This document shows positions 43,609 through 52,880 of a DNA stretch of 63,872 nt, piece after piece (position 1 is the first letter of the stretch; every line of letters begins with the position of its first letter). The position numbers were made by a program, and so were the translations under genes. Source of the stretch: Hyphomicrobiales bacterium (lineage in GTDB: Bacteria; Pseudomonadota; Alphaproteobacteria; Rhizobiales; Beijerinckiaceae); contig JANXWK010000034.1 in NCBI GenBank assembly GCA_025351165.1, forward strand, positions 1-63,872. Reading direction: 5' to 3'. The notes under the pieces are model-generated. The model was not told the origin of the DNA and did no database searches. It saw nothing but the letters and a program-made list of their open reading frames with translations.

Positions 43609-44817
43609 TTAATCAATGGATGTTCCCAAGGGTGGGGATGTATCATCATGTGCTTTAACAACCCGCTTACGGCGTGGTTTTGGCACGAGCTTTTCAACAG
43701 CCTCATCAACTTCTACTGGGGCACGACTCTGAACCTTTTTTGGTTCACGTATTTTAGCAGGTTCCTGGATTTTAGGTGTTTCTTGTTCTCGTGTCATATC
43801 CTGAGCAATTACATCAGCTGCCACAGCTACACGCACAGGAGCAGTAATAAACGAGGGAAGGATTGGTTGTACATCTGCGATTTCAGGCGTGAATGAACGT
43901 GCAGGACGCTCGTCCCGCTCAAAGCTCTTCCGATCTGACCTTGGTTCAAAAGCAGGGCGTGGCTCAAAACTGTTTCTTGGCTCAAAACTGTTTCTTGGCT
44001 GAAAATTTCGATCTGAGCGAAACTGACTGTCACGACGCGGCGCTTCATGTCTGCCATTTTCCTGCCTGTTACCATCTCTGGTCGTTTCTTGTGCAGAAGG
44101 TTCATAGGAGCGCTCTGAACGATGTTCGGATGATCTATTATCCTGGTATCTATTCTCACTATATTTTTGCTCAGGGCGCTGAAACTCATTGCGTGGTGCA
44201 CGTTCGTGATTACGATCACGGTTATTGTCACGACGACCTTCAAAACGAGACCCATTGCGCCCATCAGGTCTATATTCGTTGCGCGGCTGGTTGCGCGGCT
44301 CAAACCCCCGCGACTGTTCACTACGTTCACTGTAAGGCTGTTCAATGTTTGGTTGATCTACACTTGACACTACAGCCTGAATGTCGCTGCCATTTTCCGT
44401 AATATTAACCTGAGGCGCATGATAGGATTGAGGCGAATGATATGTGAAGCGATCATTTATGCCACCATCAAAATCATCATCATCGCCTTCATCTCCATTT
44501 GTGTCTGTTTGAGATGCATTTTCTGCAACACGAGGAAGCGGATTAAGAGCAGCCTGGGCAGCTGCAATCAGCCTGAAGTAATGTTCTGCGTGCTGAAGAT
44601 AATTTTCAGCTGCAACTGGATCACTTGCTACATGGGCATCACGCGCAAGCTGTACATATTTTTCCGCAATGTGAGCTGCTGTTCCGCGAACTTTTGTATC
44701 TGGCCCATTTGACTCATAGCTTCGTGTCAAGGGATTTGGCCCACGACGATTATTGCTGTTGCTATTATTGTTATTACTGCGACCGCGCATGCGCTTATTG
44801 TTTTGAGGAGGTCTCAT
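43609..44817 (-). CDS. DUF4167 protein, Arg/Asn-rich, probable RNA-associated
   Basis: A 402-residue protein with the DUF4167 domain at about residues 1-90 (RMRGRSNNNNSNSNNRRGPNPLTR, then GTAAHIAEKYVQLARDAHVASDPVAAENYLQHAEHYFRLI). The rest is low-complexity, rich in Arg, Asn, Glu and Ser, and likely disordered, with short tandem repeats. DUF4167 genes in Hyphomicrobiales adjoin prfA and prmC, as here, which suggests a link to ribosomes or RNA. Its function is not known. The tail end VKAHDDTSPPLGTSID is unassigned. Confidence 0.88.
   Translation of the reverse strand: MRPPQNNKRMRGRSNNNNSNSNNRRGPNPLTRSYESNGPDTKVRGTAAHIAEKYVQLARDAHVASDPVAAENYLQHAEHYFRLIAAAQAALNPLPRVAENASQTDTNGDEGDDDDFDGGINDRFTYHSPQSYHAPQVNITENGSDIQAVVSSVDQPNIEQPYSERSEQSRGFEPRNQPRNEYRPDGRNGSRFEGRRDNNRDRNHERAPRNEFQRPEQKYSENRYQDNRSSEHRSERSYEPSAQETTRDGNRQENGRHEAPRRDSQFRSDRNFQPRNSFEPRNSFEPRPAFEPRSDRKSFERDERPARSFTPEIADVQPILPSFITAPVRVAVAADVIAQDMTREQETPKIQEPAKIREPKKVQSRAPVEVDEAVEKLVPKPRRKRVVKAHDDTSPPLGTSID
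43961..44005. repeat. 18-bp tandem repeat inside the DUF4167 gene
   Basis: The unit GGCTCAAAACTGTTTCTT is present twice without change (43961-43978 and 43979-43996) and then partly again. On the coding strand it encodes repeats of the SFEPRN type. Such repeats in a disordered tail can change copy number between strains. Confidence 0.8.
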
Positions 44818-45251
44818 TCATACTCTCTAAAGATGGAAAATAAAAAGCACTTAGTTGACATCATGTCATCTAAGGGAGTTAAATTAGAATTTAAGAAATT
44901 ATCATTTATTTTATTATGCACGTATCAATTCCGTGTGCGTACTGTTAGTTTTCAACGAACAAATCCATCGGTCAAAAGCATTTTATGCGGTTCTTGTTAG
45001 TCAATTTTTAAAACTGAATGTAGTTAGAATTTAGTTTAAAGACGCCGTCCAGATCTGCTTAAAAAATATAAACTCTGGGAAATTAACTTAAAGCACAGTT
45101 CATTGCTTATTGCGATTCGTGTACTATGTAGTCTTTTTAAAACTATAGTCAAATTAGGATCACATTGCAAGCCATCACACAAAGAATATAAAACTCCTGA
45201 TAATATTCACGTAAATATGTACGTAAATTATACCATAATTTAAAAACATAT
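44818..45251. other. 434-bp AT-rich interval between the DUF4167 and prmC genes
   Basis: Both flanking genes are read to the left, so this holds the upstream region of the DUF4167 gene and the sequence after the prmC stop. I see no hairpin terminator, tRNA or convincing small ORF; an open frame at 44803-45000 on the + strand overlaps the DUF4167 start and has no family resemblance. Confidence 0.5.
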
Positions 45252-46100
45252 CTAATGAGAGCTTTTAAAAGCAAGGCCGCGGCAAATACCACCCCCATCA
45301 ATGCAGTTATCCTTGTATGCAAGCCCACTATATCTAAATATATCAGTCACGGATTCAGACTGTCCCATGCCTATTTCAACTACCACATATCCGTTTGGAT
45401 TAAGAACTTGCCCTGCTCTTGCTGCGATAAGGCGATAGCAGTTTAACCCATCACTGCCGCCATCTAACGCTAGCATAGGATCATGCTCGCGCACTTCACG
45501 CTCAAGCTGTAATAAAATGTGAGTTTCAATATAGGGTGGATTAGAAATGATAAGATCGAATTTTTGGGTTACATTTTCAAACCAGTCGCTTGTAATAAAT
45601 CTAGCTCTTGCATCCAACTTTAAATTTTGTGCATTTTTACCTGCCATGTTCACAGCGTTTTGACTTAAATCAATACCAAGCCCGGTTGCACTGGGTAATT
45701 CAGCCAACAGCGTCAATAGCAGACAGCCAGTGCCAGTCCCAAGATCAAGAATATGAACAGGCCTTTGCCTATCCTTGACCACACTTAAAGCAAGATTGAC
45801 AACACATTCAGAATCCTCACGTGGGCTGAGTGTATCTAAGTTTAGATAGAATTTATGCCCATAAAATTCACGATAGCCCAAAATGCGGTCAACAGGTTCA
45901 CCATTCAAGCGACGCTGCATAAAATTGAGTGTTTGTAGAGATTGCTCAGGCAAAACAGGTGCATCAGGTGCATTGAGCAAGTCAACTCTTTGAAGATTAA
46001 GCCCCGCCAGTGTCAAATCACGTGCTTCATTGGCTGCGTCAGGAATATTGCCTGCAATAAATTGCTGACGGATTTGAGTAAAAAGTTGATGGCGTGTCAT
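45252..46100 (-). CDS. prmC: Release factor glutamine methyltransferase PrmC
   Basis: A 282-residue PrmC/HemK, which N5-methylates the Gln of the GGQ motif in release factors. The N-terminal helical domain precedes the methyltransferase domain with HILDLGTGTGCLLLTLLAE (SAM motif I) and the substrate motif LIISNPPYIETH. Its substrate PrfA is encoded 0.7 kb upstream on the same strand. The usual tight prfA-prmC coupling is broken here by an oppositely oriented gene. Confidence 0.95.
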   Translation of the reverse strand: MTRHQLFTQIRQQFIAGNIPDAANEARDLTLAGLNLQRVDLLNAPDAPVLPEQSLQTLNFMQRRLNGEPVDRILGYREFYGHKFYLNLDTLSPREDSECVVNLALSVVKDRQRPVHILDLGTGTGCLLLTLLAELPSATGLGIDLSQNAVNMAGKNAQNLKLDARARFITSDWFENVTQKFDLIISNPPYIETHILLQLEREVREHDPMLALDGGSDGLNCYRLIAARAGQVLNPNGYVVVEIGMGQSESVTDIFRYSGLAYKDNCIDGGGICRGLAFKSSH

Positions 46101-46171
46101 ATTTTATACGTCTTTTTCTGCAGACTATGCAGCAGATTTTATCAATGTTAAAATTTAAAGGATATCAGTTC

Positions 46172-46807
46172 ATGGTCAAGTCAGCTGTTAAAATTGATAG
46201 CAAAATAAACTCGACATATCAAAAAACAGATTTTTTTAAATGGTCAAAATTAATTTCTGATTCTTTGACCCCCCATGAACGAAAATGCTCTAATGATTTT
46301 AACAGGCTGACTGATAAACTCATGAATCTGGACAGCTTTGAACATTGGGTTCTCCAAGCTCAAAAAGCTTATAGCCGTGATCTTAAATTTGACAAACTCA
46401 ATTTTCCCGCAACAAAAGCAACTCTCATTAAATATATTGGTTATTTGATTGCAGAAATAGACAGAAAAATTGCTGAAACGCCCGATTTATTAAAGGAAAT
46501 AGAGGATTTAATAAAAATATGCTCGGGATCTTTGGGTCTTGGAAGCTATGAATTTAACGAGCTTAATAAATTGGGAGACAGAATTAAGGGTTTGCCAGGC
46601 AAAAAGAAAGAATTGGAAGACAGATTAGGCAACATAAAACGACTTACAGGCAATAGTTTTGTTTCACAGCCATTTACCTCTAGTGGAAACAAAAAACTTG
46701 AGACAGAACATTTTCCCACTCTTTCATTTCCTGATGTTGGCAATATCCTGATAGGAGCAGAAAAAATTCTGGAAGTCTTTGGAGCGCTTAACAGATCAAC
46801 TCCTTAA
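46172..46807 (+). CDS. Unrecognised protein inserted between prmC and prfA
   Basis: A 211-residue protein that I do not recognise. It is Lys-rich, has no signal peptide or membrane segment, and is mostly helical by composition, with a helix-rich part (about residues 20-150, including KLINFPATKATLIKY-type and LLKEIEDLIKICSG stretches) and a Ser/Phe/Pro-rich end with FPTLSFPDVGNILIGAEKILEVFGALN. The start ATG 46172 has an AAAGGA ribosome binding site 9 bp upstream; earlier in-frame ATGs at 46094 and 46145 would add up to 26 residues. It runs opposite to both neighbours, and AT content is higher than in prmC/prfA. A transferred or lineage-specific gene is likely. Confidence 0.55.
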   Translation: MVKSAVKIDSKINSTYQKTDFFKWSKLISDSLTPHERKCSNDFNRLTDKLMNLDSFEHWVLQAQKAYSRDLKFDKLNFPATKATLIKYIGYLIAEIDRKIAETPDLLKEIEDLIKICSGSLGLGSYEFNELNKLGDRIKGLPGKKKELEDRLGNIKRLTGNSFVSQPFTSSGNKKLETEHFPTLSFPDVGNILIGAEKILEVFGALNRSTP

Positions 46808-46810
46808 ATC

Positions 46811-47881
46811 TCAAGTCTCCTGCGCCAGCAACTCCGCCTGATGCGAAGTAATCAGCGCGTCAATCATCTCGTGCAGAGCATTGCCAGCAATGATTTCCTC
46901 TGCCTTGTACAGCGTTAAATTAATCCGGTGATCTGATACGCGTCCTTGTGGAAAATTATATGTGCGGATACGTTCTGACCTGTCACCAGAGCCTACCTGT
47001 GATTTACGATCAGCAGCGCGTTCATTATCGAGTTTTTGCCGCTGAATATCATAAAGCCTTGAGCGCAACGTACTCATCGCTTTAGCCCTGTTTTTATGCT
47101 GCGAGCGTTCCTCTTGCACCAAAATAGCCATACCAGTTGGAATATGCGTAATACGGATGGCTGATTCTGTTTTATTGACGTGCTGACCACCTGAACCCTG
47201 TGCACGCATGGTTTCAATACGTAAATCAGAATCCAGAATTTCAAAATCAACTTCCGCCGCTTCTGGCAGCACTGCTACAGTTGCAGCAGAGGTATGAATG
47301 CGCCCCTGTGTTTCCGTATTTGGTACACGCTGCACACGATGGACACCAGATTCAAACTTCATTTTGGCAAATACGCCGCGCCCATCAATCTGCGCTATAA
47401 TTTCCTTATAGCCGCCCATTGTGCCAGCGCTTTCAGAAATGACTTCCAGTTTCCAGCCATTTAAATCAGCAAAACGCGCATACATACGGAACAGGTCGCC
47501 AGCAAAAATAGCCGCCTCATCGCCGCCAGTGCCGGCACGAACCTCTAGTATTGCGCCTTTTTCATCGGCGGCATCTTTTGGCAGCAAAGCAATCTGGATG
47601 GTTTTTTCCAGCAACTCAATGCGCTCTAGTGCCTCTGCCCGCTCTGTCTCGGCGAGTTCTTTCATCTCGCTGTCCAACGCAGGCTCCTTGAGCATGGCTT
47701 CCACGCCAATCAACTCTTCCTGGGTTGATTCAAGCTGTTTTATTTGTGCTACAACTGGGTCAAGCTCGGAAATCTCACGCGAGAGCTGCACGATGGTCTC
47801 ACCATCCTGCACTTCATTGAGTTTGGCGCTAAGCATGTCATGACGGCGCAATATGGCTTGAAGTTTATCTTTAGGAAGCAT
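46811..47881 (-). CDS. prfA: Peptide chain release factor 1
   Basis: A 356-residue RF1, which reads UAA and UAG stop codons. The catalytic GGQ lies in [20 protein letters not shown], and the domain linking [22 protein letters not shown] follows. [20 protein letters not shown] and the C-terminal [19 protein letters not shown] are also typical. The anticodon-recognition region is consistent with RF1 rather than RF2, and no frameshift site is present. It converges with the unrecognised gene by a 3-bp gap and sits 13 bp after leuB. Confidence 0.97.
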   Translation of the reverse strand: MLPKDKLQAILRRHDMLSAKLNEVQDGETIVQLSREISELDPVVAQIKQLESTQEELIGVEAMLKEPALDSEMKELAETERAEALERIELLEKTIQIALLPKDAADEKGAILEVRAGTGGDEAAIFAGDLFRMYARFADLNGWKLEVISESAGTMGGYKEIIAQIDGRGVFAKMKFESGVHRVQRVPNTETQGRIHTSAATVAVLPEAAEVDFEILDSDLRIETMRAQGSGGQHVNKTESAIRITHIPTGMAILVQEERSQHKNRAKAMSTLRSRLYDIQRQKLDNERAADRKSQVGSGDRSERIRTYNFPQGRVSDHRINLTLYKAEEIIAGNALHEMIDALITSHQAELLAQET

Positions 47882-47894
47882 TAGATCAACTTTT

Positions 47895-49001
47895 CTAAAT
47901 CAATTTGCCAAACTCAGCCACAATCGCATCGCCCATTTGGGATGTAGCAATTGTTGCCTGCCCATGAGTGGCAATATCCTTGGTCCGAAGGCCTGCCGCC
48001 AAAACATTGGCAATAGCTTTTTCAACCATATCAGCTTGTTGAACAAGGCCAAATGAATAGCGTAAAGCCATTCCAAATGAGCCTATCATGGCAATAGGAT
48101 TTGCTAAACCTTTGCCTGCAATATCAGGGGCTGACCCATGTACAGGTTCATAAAGAGCTTTACGCTTGCCATTTGCATTTGGCGCACCAAGAGAGGCGGA
48201 TGGCAACATGCCTAATGAGCCAGTGAGCATGGCGGCTACATCTGAGAGCATATCTCCAAACAGATTATCGCAGACAATGACATCATATTGTTTTGGCCAG
48301 CGCACAAGCTGCATTCCACAGGCATCTGCCAAATGATGGTCTAGCTCTACCTCTGGATATTCTTTGCTGTGAATGTTGCTTACAACCTGCTTCCATAGAA
48401 CTCCAGACCGCATCACGTTATGTTTTTCGGTTGATGTTACTTTATTGCCGCGAACCTTGGCTAAATCAAAAGCGACACGTGCTATACGCTCAATTTCAAA
48501 TGTGGTGTAAACCTGTGTATCAACGGCACGTTTTTGACCATTTTCAAGGGTAACTATTTCTTTGGGTTCCCCAAAATAAACGCCGCCTGTAAGCTCGCGC
48601 ACGATCATGATGTCGAGACCCTCAATGATCTCCCGCTTTAAGGATGAAGCATCGGCAAGAGCTGGATAGCAGACAGCTGGGCGCAAATTGGCAAATAGTT
48701 CCATTTCTTTACGCAAACGCAACAAGCCAGCTTCTGGGCGATGTTCATATGGCACATTTGCCCATTTTGGCCCGCCAACGGCTCCAAATAATACAGCATC
48801 CGCGCTTTGAGCTTTTGCCATTGCAGCATCGGTTATAGCAACGCCATGGGCATCATAGGCTGCCCCGCCAACTAAATCAGTATCGATTTCAAATTTGGCA
48901 ACACCTTTGGTCGTCATGAATGTGGTCAGTTTTTCAACTTCACGGGCAACTTCAGGGCCAATACCGTCGCCTGGAAGCATGAGGAGCTTGTAGGATGTCA
49001 T
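47895..49001 (-). CDS. leuB: 3-isopropylmalate dehydrogenase
   Basis: A 368-residue NAD-dependent dehydrogenase that oxidises 3-isopropylmalate in leucine synthesis. The start [22 protein letters not shown], the substrate-binding [13 protein letters not shown], the active-site [25 protein letters not shown] and the [24 protein letters not shown] segment are present. It is read to the left just upstream of prfA and separate from leuC and leuD. Confidence 0.97.
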   Translation of the reverse strand: MTSYKLLMLPGDGIGPEVAREVEKLTTFMTTKGVAKFEIDTDLVGGAAYDAHGVAITDAAMAKAQSADAVLFGAVGGPKWANVPYEHRPEAGLLRLRKEMELFANLRPAVCYPALADASSLKREIIEGLDIMIVRELTGGVYFGEPKEIVTLENGQKRAVDTQVYTTFEIERIARVAFDLAKVRGNKVTSTEKHNVMRSGVLWKQVVSNIHSKEYPEVELDHHLADACGMQLVRWPKQYDVIVCDNLFGDMLSDVAAMLTGSLGMLPSASLGAPNANGKRKALYEPVHGSAPDIAGKGLANPIAMIGSFGMALRYSFGLVQQADMVEKAIANVLAAGLRTKDIATHGQATIATSQMGDAIVAEFGKLI

Positions 49002-49693
49002 TAAATTGAGCCTCTATTACATAATATATTTCAGCCTTTGCTAAAGGCCTCAAGCCCAACGTGCAAGCGTTTTTGTCACTAATTCAAAAGGGTAGAAGGG
49101 TTAAAGCACTATTTGCAGCAAAATGTCTTGAGCATGGGTTTTGCTGATTTATTACGCCATGTTGCTTTAATCTTTTATGCTGCATCTAGTCACTAAGGTT
49201 AACAGCACAAAAGATTTAGTTCGCACTTATCAGTGCAAATATCTTAAATATGTGCAGCAATCTGTTTACTGTCCTTTACGCCTGTTACAGTCTTTTCCCG
49301 TAAGTATATGAGCCAGTTCTAAACTCACAATAAAAAAAGCAATTTTTAAAATGCTGTTATTTGCATCAATGAGTGATGACGAGGATACTTTTTGCATCAT
49401 TAATTTGTATGCGGATAAAGGAATAGGCGCAGTTTTCAAAGCTAATTGCTGAAAAGTGAATGGCTATCAAGCTTACGTAGGTATGACCAAAGAAAAATAT
49501 CGTATGTTAAGCGCATTTGTGACGCTCAAAACAAACACTACAAGAGATGCTTGAAATACTGTGCTGCATCAGCTCGTGCGACTAATGCGTGGTTTTACCA
49601 TTTAAAGCACAGCGTATCAATTTAAGCGTCTGGCCTTGGCGTGATAGCGTATGTTACACACTCAATAGTTGTTTTTTGACGCGGTTGGACATA
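49002..49693. other. 692-bp interval between leuB and the exported 415-residue protein
   Basis: No gene is supported. A short + strand frame (49371-49454, about 27 codons from an ATG) has no ribosome binding site or family resemblance. There is no tRNA, strong hairpin terminator or EcfG-like site. It should contain the promoters of leuB and of the 49694 gene. Confidence 0.5.
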
Positions 49694-50941
49694 ATGTATT
49701 TTCTTAAAATTTTACCATTAATCATATCTGTTCTGATATTGACCCCAGCCACTTATGGAGGTGAAGCCGCCGTTCAGACGCGTCAGATTTTAGAGAGCGG
49801 CAGGCTGGTTGAAGGTGAAAAAACATTTTCCGATAAACTTGCCCAAAATCCAAGCAATACTGAACTGCGTTTTGGCTTGGGACTTATTCATTTTGCACGA
49901 GCGATAGAACGTTATGCGCAAAGCCAGTATAAATATGGATTACGCCCGCCTAAAAACTCACAAATTCCATTTTTACGTTTTCCGGTACCTGAAAACCCAG
50001 ATCCAGAAATTCTTACCTATGAAGCGCAGCGTGATGTGTTCAAAACATTACTCGCTGATCTAGAACAGGTTGATCTTGTATTAAGCTCAATTGGTGATGT
50101 TCCAGTAAAGATAAAACTTAACTTGAACAACATTAAATTTGATTTGCGCAATGATGGCAAGGCAGATGAGAATGGACGCTTAGCCAACATTCTCTCATCG
50201 CTGCGGATGATGGACGAACCTGCAAAAGAAACATTTGAACCATTTGAAGTAGCTTTTGACACATCCGATGTCTATTGGCTGCGCGGTTATACGCATTTAA
50301 TGTCAGCTACGTTACAGTTCTTGCTGGCCTATGACTGGCATGTCACATTTGAGCAAAGCGGGCGGTTATTTTATCCAAAAACGATGCCCTATAGTTTTGA
50401 AACAGCGTCTCAAACAATTGATGACAGTAAATCCCGCTCGTTTATTGGCAGTAATTTTGAAATTGCTGATGTAATAGCTTTTTTGCATGAAATAAGATGG
50501 CCGATTGCAGAACCTTTACGCATGAAAGCCGCCCATACACATTTTAAGCAAGTCATTAGTTTGGGACGCCTGACATGGAAGTCCATTCTGGCAGAAACTG
50601 ATGATGATCATGAGTGGATACCAAGCCCCGTTCAAAAGGGCGGTGTGTTGCGTGGAATGCCAGTTGGCAAAGAGCAGGTTGATGAATGGCTTGCAGCCTT
50701 GAAAGATTTTGATGCCATGCTGGATGGCAAACTGCTCATTCCCTATTGGCGTTTTAAAAAAGGTATCAATCTCAAAAAAGTATTTTATGAACCGCGTAAT
50801 TTTGATATGATTTTGTGGTTTACAGGCCATGCTGCTACGCCATTTTTAGAAGATGGCCCAATCATGGCAAGTGAAATATGGTTTAAACGAGACCGCATTT
50901 TTGGTGGTCACTTTCTAAGTTATGCTGCCTGGTTTAATTAA
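49694..50941 (+). CDS. Exported protein of unknown function, TPR-like N-terminus
   Basis: A 415-residue protein with a signal peptide (residues 1-20, cleavage near PATYG). The first mature part (ILESGRLVEGEKTFSDKLAQNPSNTELRFGLGLIHFARAIERYAQS) is helical with a repeat-like pattern resembling a tetratricopeptide unit. An acidic loop DLRNDGKADENG could bind calcium. The C-terminal half is rich in Trp/Phe and ends ATPFLEDGPIMASEIWFKRDRIFGGHFLSYAAWF, with no assigned domain. ATG 49694 is used because the signal peptide begins there; the frame is open from 49589. The 3' end overlaps the convergent L,D-transpeptidase gene by 8 bp. Confidence 0.72.
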   Translation: MYFLKILPLIISVLILTPATYGGEAAVQTRQILESGRLVEGEKTFSDKLAQNPSNTELRFGLGLIHFARAIERYAQSQYKYGLRPPKNSQIPFLRFPVPENPDPEILTYEAQRDVFKTLLADLEQVDLVLSSIGDVPVKIKLNLNNIKFDLRNDGKADENGRLANILSSLRMMDEPAKETFEPFEVAFDTSDVYWLRGYTHLMSATLQFLLAYDWHVTFEQSGRLFYPKTMPYSFETASQTIDDSKSRSFIGSNFEIADVIAFLHEIRWPIAEPLRMKAAHTHFKQVISLGRLTWKSILAETDDDHEWIPSPVQKGGVLRGMPVGKEQVDEWLAALKDFDAMLDGKLLIPYWRFKKGINLKKVFYEPRNFDMILWFTGHAATPFLEDGPIMASEIWFKRDRIFGGHFLSYAAWFN

Positions 50942-51464
50942 TCTTGATGCGTGTCTTTGGCCCAATAACTGCCAGAAGCCGTACAATTTTTGCGGAGGGC
51001 ACAGCAACACACCCAGCTGTTTGTTCAAAATTATCCCGAGCCAGGTGCAGAAAAATTGCACTGCCACGCCCACGTCTGACCGGCTGCATATTGCAGCCAA
51101 TCTCAATTACATAATCATAGACATGATCCTGACGATGTATGTCTTCATGGGAAAACCTGAAGGGACGCAAAACATGTTTATTATATCGAAAAGAGTTTAC
51201 ATCATCACACCAGCCATCATGGCTTTGAATGCGGCGTTTTTTTAACCCGCATAGTGGATGGCCAAACTTGTCACTCCGCCACCATAATCTGTTGAGACTG
51301 AACTTCCCTCTTGGCGTTTTGCCATCACCTTCCCGTTTATCATATTTTAAACCACTTTTGCCCAGCGCACAGGGTATTTTCATGTTTCCTGCCAACAGCC
51401 ACCCACGGGACTTTGAAAGAGGACTTTGAAATACTCTAAACATTTTTAGATAATGTGTTTTCAT
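50934..51464 (-). CDS. L,D-transpeptidase family protein without signal peptide
   Basis: A 176-residue protein of the short L,D-transpeptidase family. The start GWLLAGNMKIPCALGKSGLKYDKREGDGKTPRG matches the beginning of the YkuD-like fold of a Hyphomicrobiales group, and the catalytic region is GSAIFLHLARDNFEQTAGCVAV with the His and Cys. No signal peptide is visible, so its location is unclear. It is divergent from the response regulator gene. It is a different type from the two other L,D-transpeptidases in the window. Confidence 0.88.
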   Translation of the reverse strand: MKTHYLKMFRVFQSPLSKSRGWLLAGNMKIPCALGKSGLKYDKREGDGKTPRGKFSLNRLWWRSDKFGHPLCGLKKRRIQSHDGWCDDVNSFRYNKHVLRPFRFSHEDIHRQDHVYDYVIEIGCNMQPVRRGRGSAIFLHLARDNFEQTAGCVAVPSAKIVRLLAVIGPKTRIKIN

Positions 51465-51579
51465 TTAAACTGAAATTACGCTGGAGTAAAAATTGAAGCA
51501 CTTGAGATACGTATAAATTCAACGCATAACAGAACGCAACCAGACTCAAAACGGGTTTATGTTCAGGCAGGCACTCCAA

Positions 51580-52266
51580 ATGACAAATATACGAAAAATT
51601 TTACTTGTAGACGACGATAATGATCTGCGGGATGCTCTTGCGGAACAATTGAGCCTGCATGAAGAGTTTATTGTAACCAGTGCAGAGTGTTCAGCAACTG
51701 CAATCTCAGCCGTTAAGACAGATACGGTTGACCTGATAGTCATGGATGTTGGCTTACCGGATATGGATGGGCGCGAAGCTGTAAAAATTATGCGTAAAAA
51801 CGGGTTTAAGGGGCCAATAATTATGCTGACAGGTAATGATACTGACGCTGATGCAGTATTAGGGCTTGAATCAGGAGCCAATGATTATGTTATAAAACCT
51901 TTCCGGTTTGCCGTATTGCTGGCTCGCATCAGGGCACATTTGCGCCAGTACGAGGGAAGTGAAGATGCTGTTTTTCAGCTTGGGCCATATTCCTTCAGGC
52001 CTAGTGCAAAACTGTTGGTAAATGAAAAAGGCACCAAGCTACGCCTTACAGAAAAAGAAACAGCTATTTTACGTTATCTTTATCGTGCAGGAGACAAATC
52101 TGTCAGCCGTGATATTTTATTACAGGAAGTCTGGGGCTACAATGCCAACGTGACAACCCATACGTTAGAAACGCATATCTATCGTCTGCGCCAAAAAATA
52201 GAGATAGACCCCTCTATTGCCAAGCTGCTGCTGACAGATGTTGGTGGCTACAGGCTAGCTCCTTAA
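51580..52266 (+). CDS. OmpR-family response regulator (CenR/OtpR-like)
   Basis: A 228-residue regulator. A receiver domain (1-120) with acidic pocket VDDDND and phospho-acceptor Asp56 in LIVMDVGLPDMDG precedes a winged-helix OmpR domain (about 130-228) with LRLTEKETAILRYLYRAG and NVTTHTLETHIYRLRQKIE. It is followed 12 bp later by a cyclic-nucleotide-binding-domain gene, the same pairing as Brucella otpR and its neighbour, which affect envelope integrity and stress survival. No sensor kinase gene adjoins. ATG 51580 is preferred; 51559 is an alternative. Confidence 0.9.
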   Translation: MTNIRKILLVDDDNDLRDALAEQLSLHEEFIVTSAECSATAISAVKTDTVDLIVMDVGLPDMDGREAVKIMRKNGFKGPIIMLTGNDTDADAVLGLESGANDYVIKPFRFAVLLARIRAHLRQYEGSEDAVFQLGPYSFRPSAKLLVNEKGTKLRLTEKETAILRYLYRAGDKSVSRDILLQEVWGYNANVTTHTLETHIYRLRQKIEIDPSIAKLLLTDVGGYRLAP

Positions 52267-52278
52267 AAGGAAGAAAAA

Positions 52279-52755
52279 ATGGATCCAGCTGTTTTTAACG
52301 ATGAAATTACACTGCTTGCAGCACTTCCATTCTTTGAGGATTTTGGACGTGACGCATTAAAACTTATCGCTTTTTCAGCGGATACACGTATTTTGCGCAC
52401 TGGAGATGTCTTATTTCGTAAAAACGATTTGGCTGACGCAGGTTTCCTGATGCTGTCTGGCACAATTCTTTTAAATGAAAAGGACGATAGTTCTGATTCT
52501 GGGACCATGTTTTTGCGCGGAGCATTACTTGGACAAACAGCCTTGCTGGCACAGGTGCGGCGCCCAGCAACAGCAACCATGCTGGAGGCTGGTGCAGTTT
52601 TAAAAATAACGCGGGTACTAATGAAGCGGGTGCTGGATACGTATCCATCGACTGCCGCGAAATTACGCAAAAGGCTAACAGAGAATGTGAATAAAATAGT
52701 GGATGAAGTGCAAACAGCCACAAAAATCATGGAGCAAAGCGTGGATGATTTTTAA
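52279..52755 (+). CDS. Cyclic nucleotide-binding domain protein
   Basis: A 158-residue protein that is one cNMP-binding domain: ALPFFEDFGRDALKLIAFSADTRIL, then GDVLFRKNDLADAGFLMLSGTI and the phosphate-binding cassette-like GALLGQTALLAQVRRPATATML, with Arg in place. There is no helix-turn-helix, so it is not a Crp/Fnr-type regulator. It resembles the protein encoded next to Brucella otpR, annotated there as a cAMP-dependent kinase regulatory subunit-like protein. It is co-transcribed with the response regulator and may bind a nucleotide messenger to tune it, which is inference. Confidence 0.87.
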   Translation: MDPAVFNDEITLLAALPFFEDFGRDALKLIAFSADTRILRTGDVLFRKNDLADAGFLMLSGTILLNEKDDSSDSGTMFLRGALLGQTALLAQVRRPATATMLEAGAVLKITRVLMKRVLDTYPSTAAKLRKRLTENVNKIVDEVQTATKIMEQSVDDF

Positions 52756-52759
52756 GGTA

Positions 52760-52790
52760 TTATGCAAAAAAGCATAAGCAGTTTTTTTAT
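52760..52790 (+). terminator. Terminator of the response regulator operon
   Basis: TTATGC (52760-52765) pairs with GCATAA (52772-52777) around an A-rich loop and is followed by a run of T (52782-52788). Confidence 0.65.
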
Positions 52791-52821
52791 TTTACCTAGA
52801 ACATAATGGTGCCTCAAATAA

Positions 52822-52849
52822 GACAGGCAGAGATTGCTCCCTGCCTGTC
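52822..52849 (-). terminator. Probable acnA terminator
   Basis: GACAGGCAG (52822-52830) and CTGCCTGTC (52841-52849) form a perfect 9-bp hairpin 32 bp after the acnA stop codon. The T tract on the minus strand is short (TTATTT). Confidence 0.65.
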
Positions 52850-52880
52850 ATCAACACTTGACTAACCCTAATCCGTTGGG

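Noticed and set aside
44803-45000. Small + strand protein gene before the DUF4167 gene
   Set aside because: It overlaps the start of the DUF4167 gene on the other strand, has no ribosome binding site and no family resemblance.
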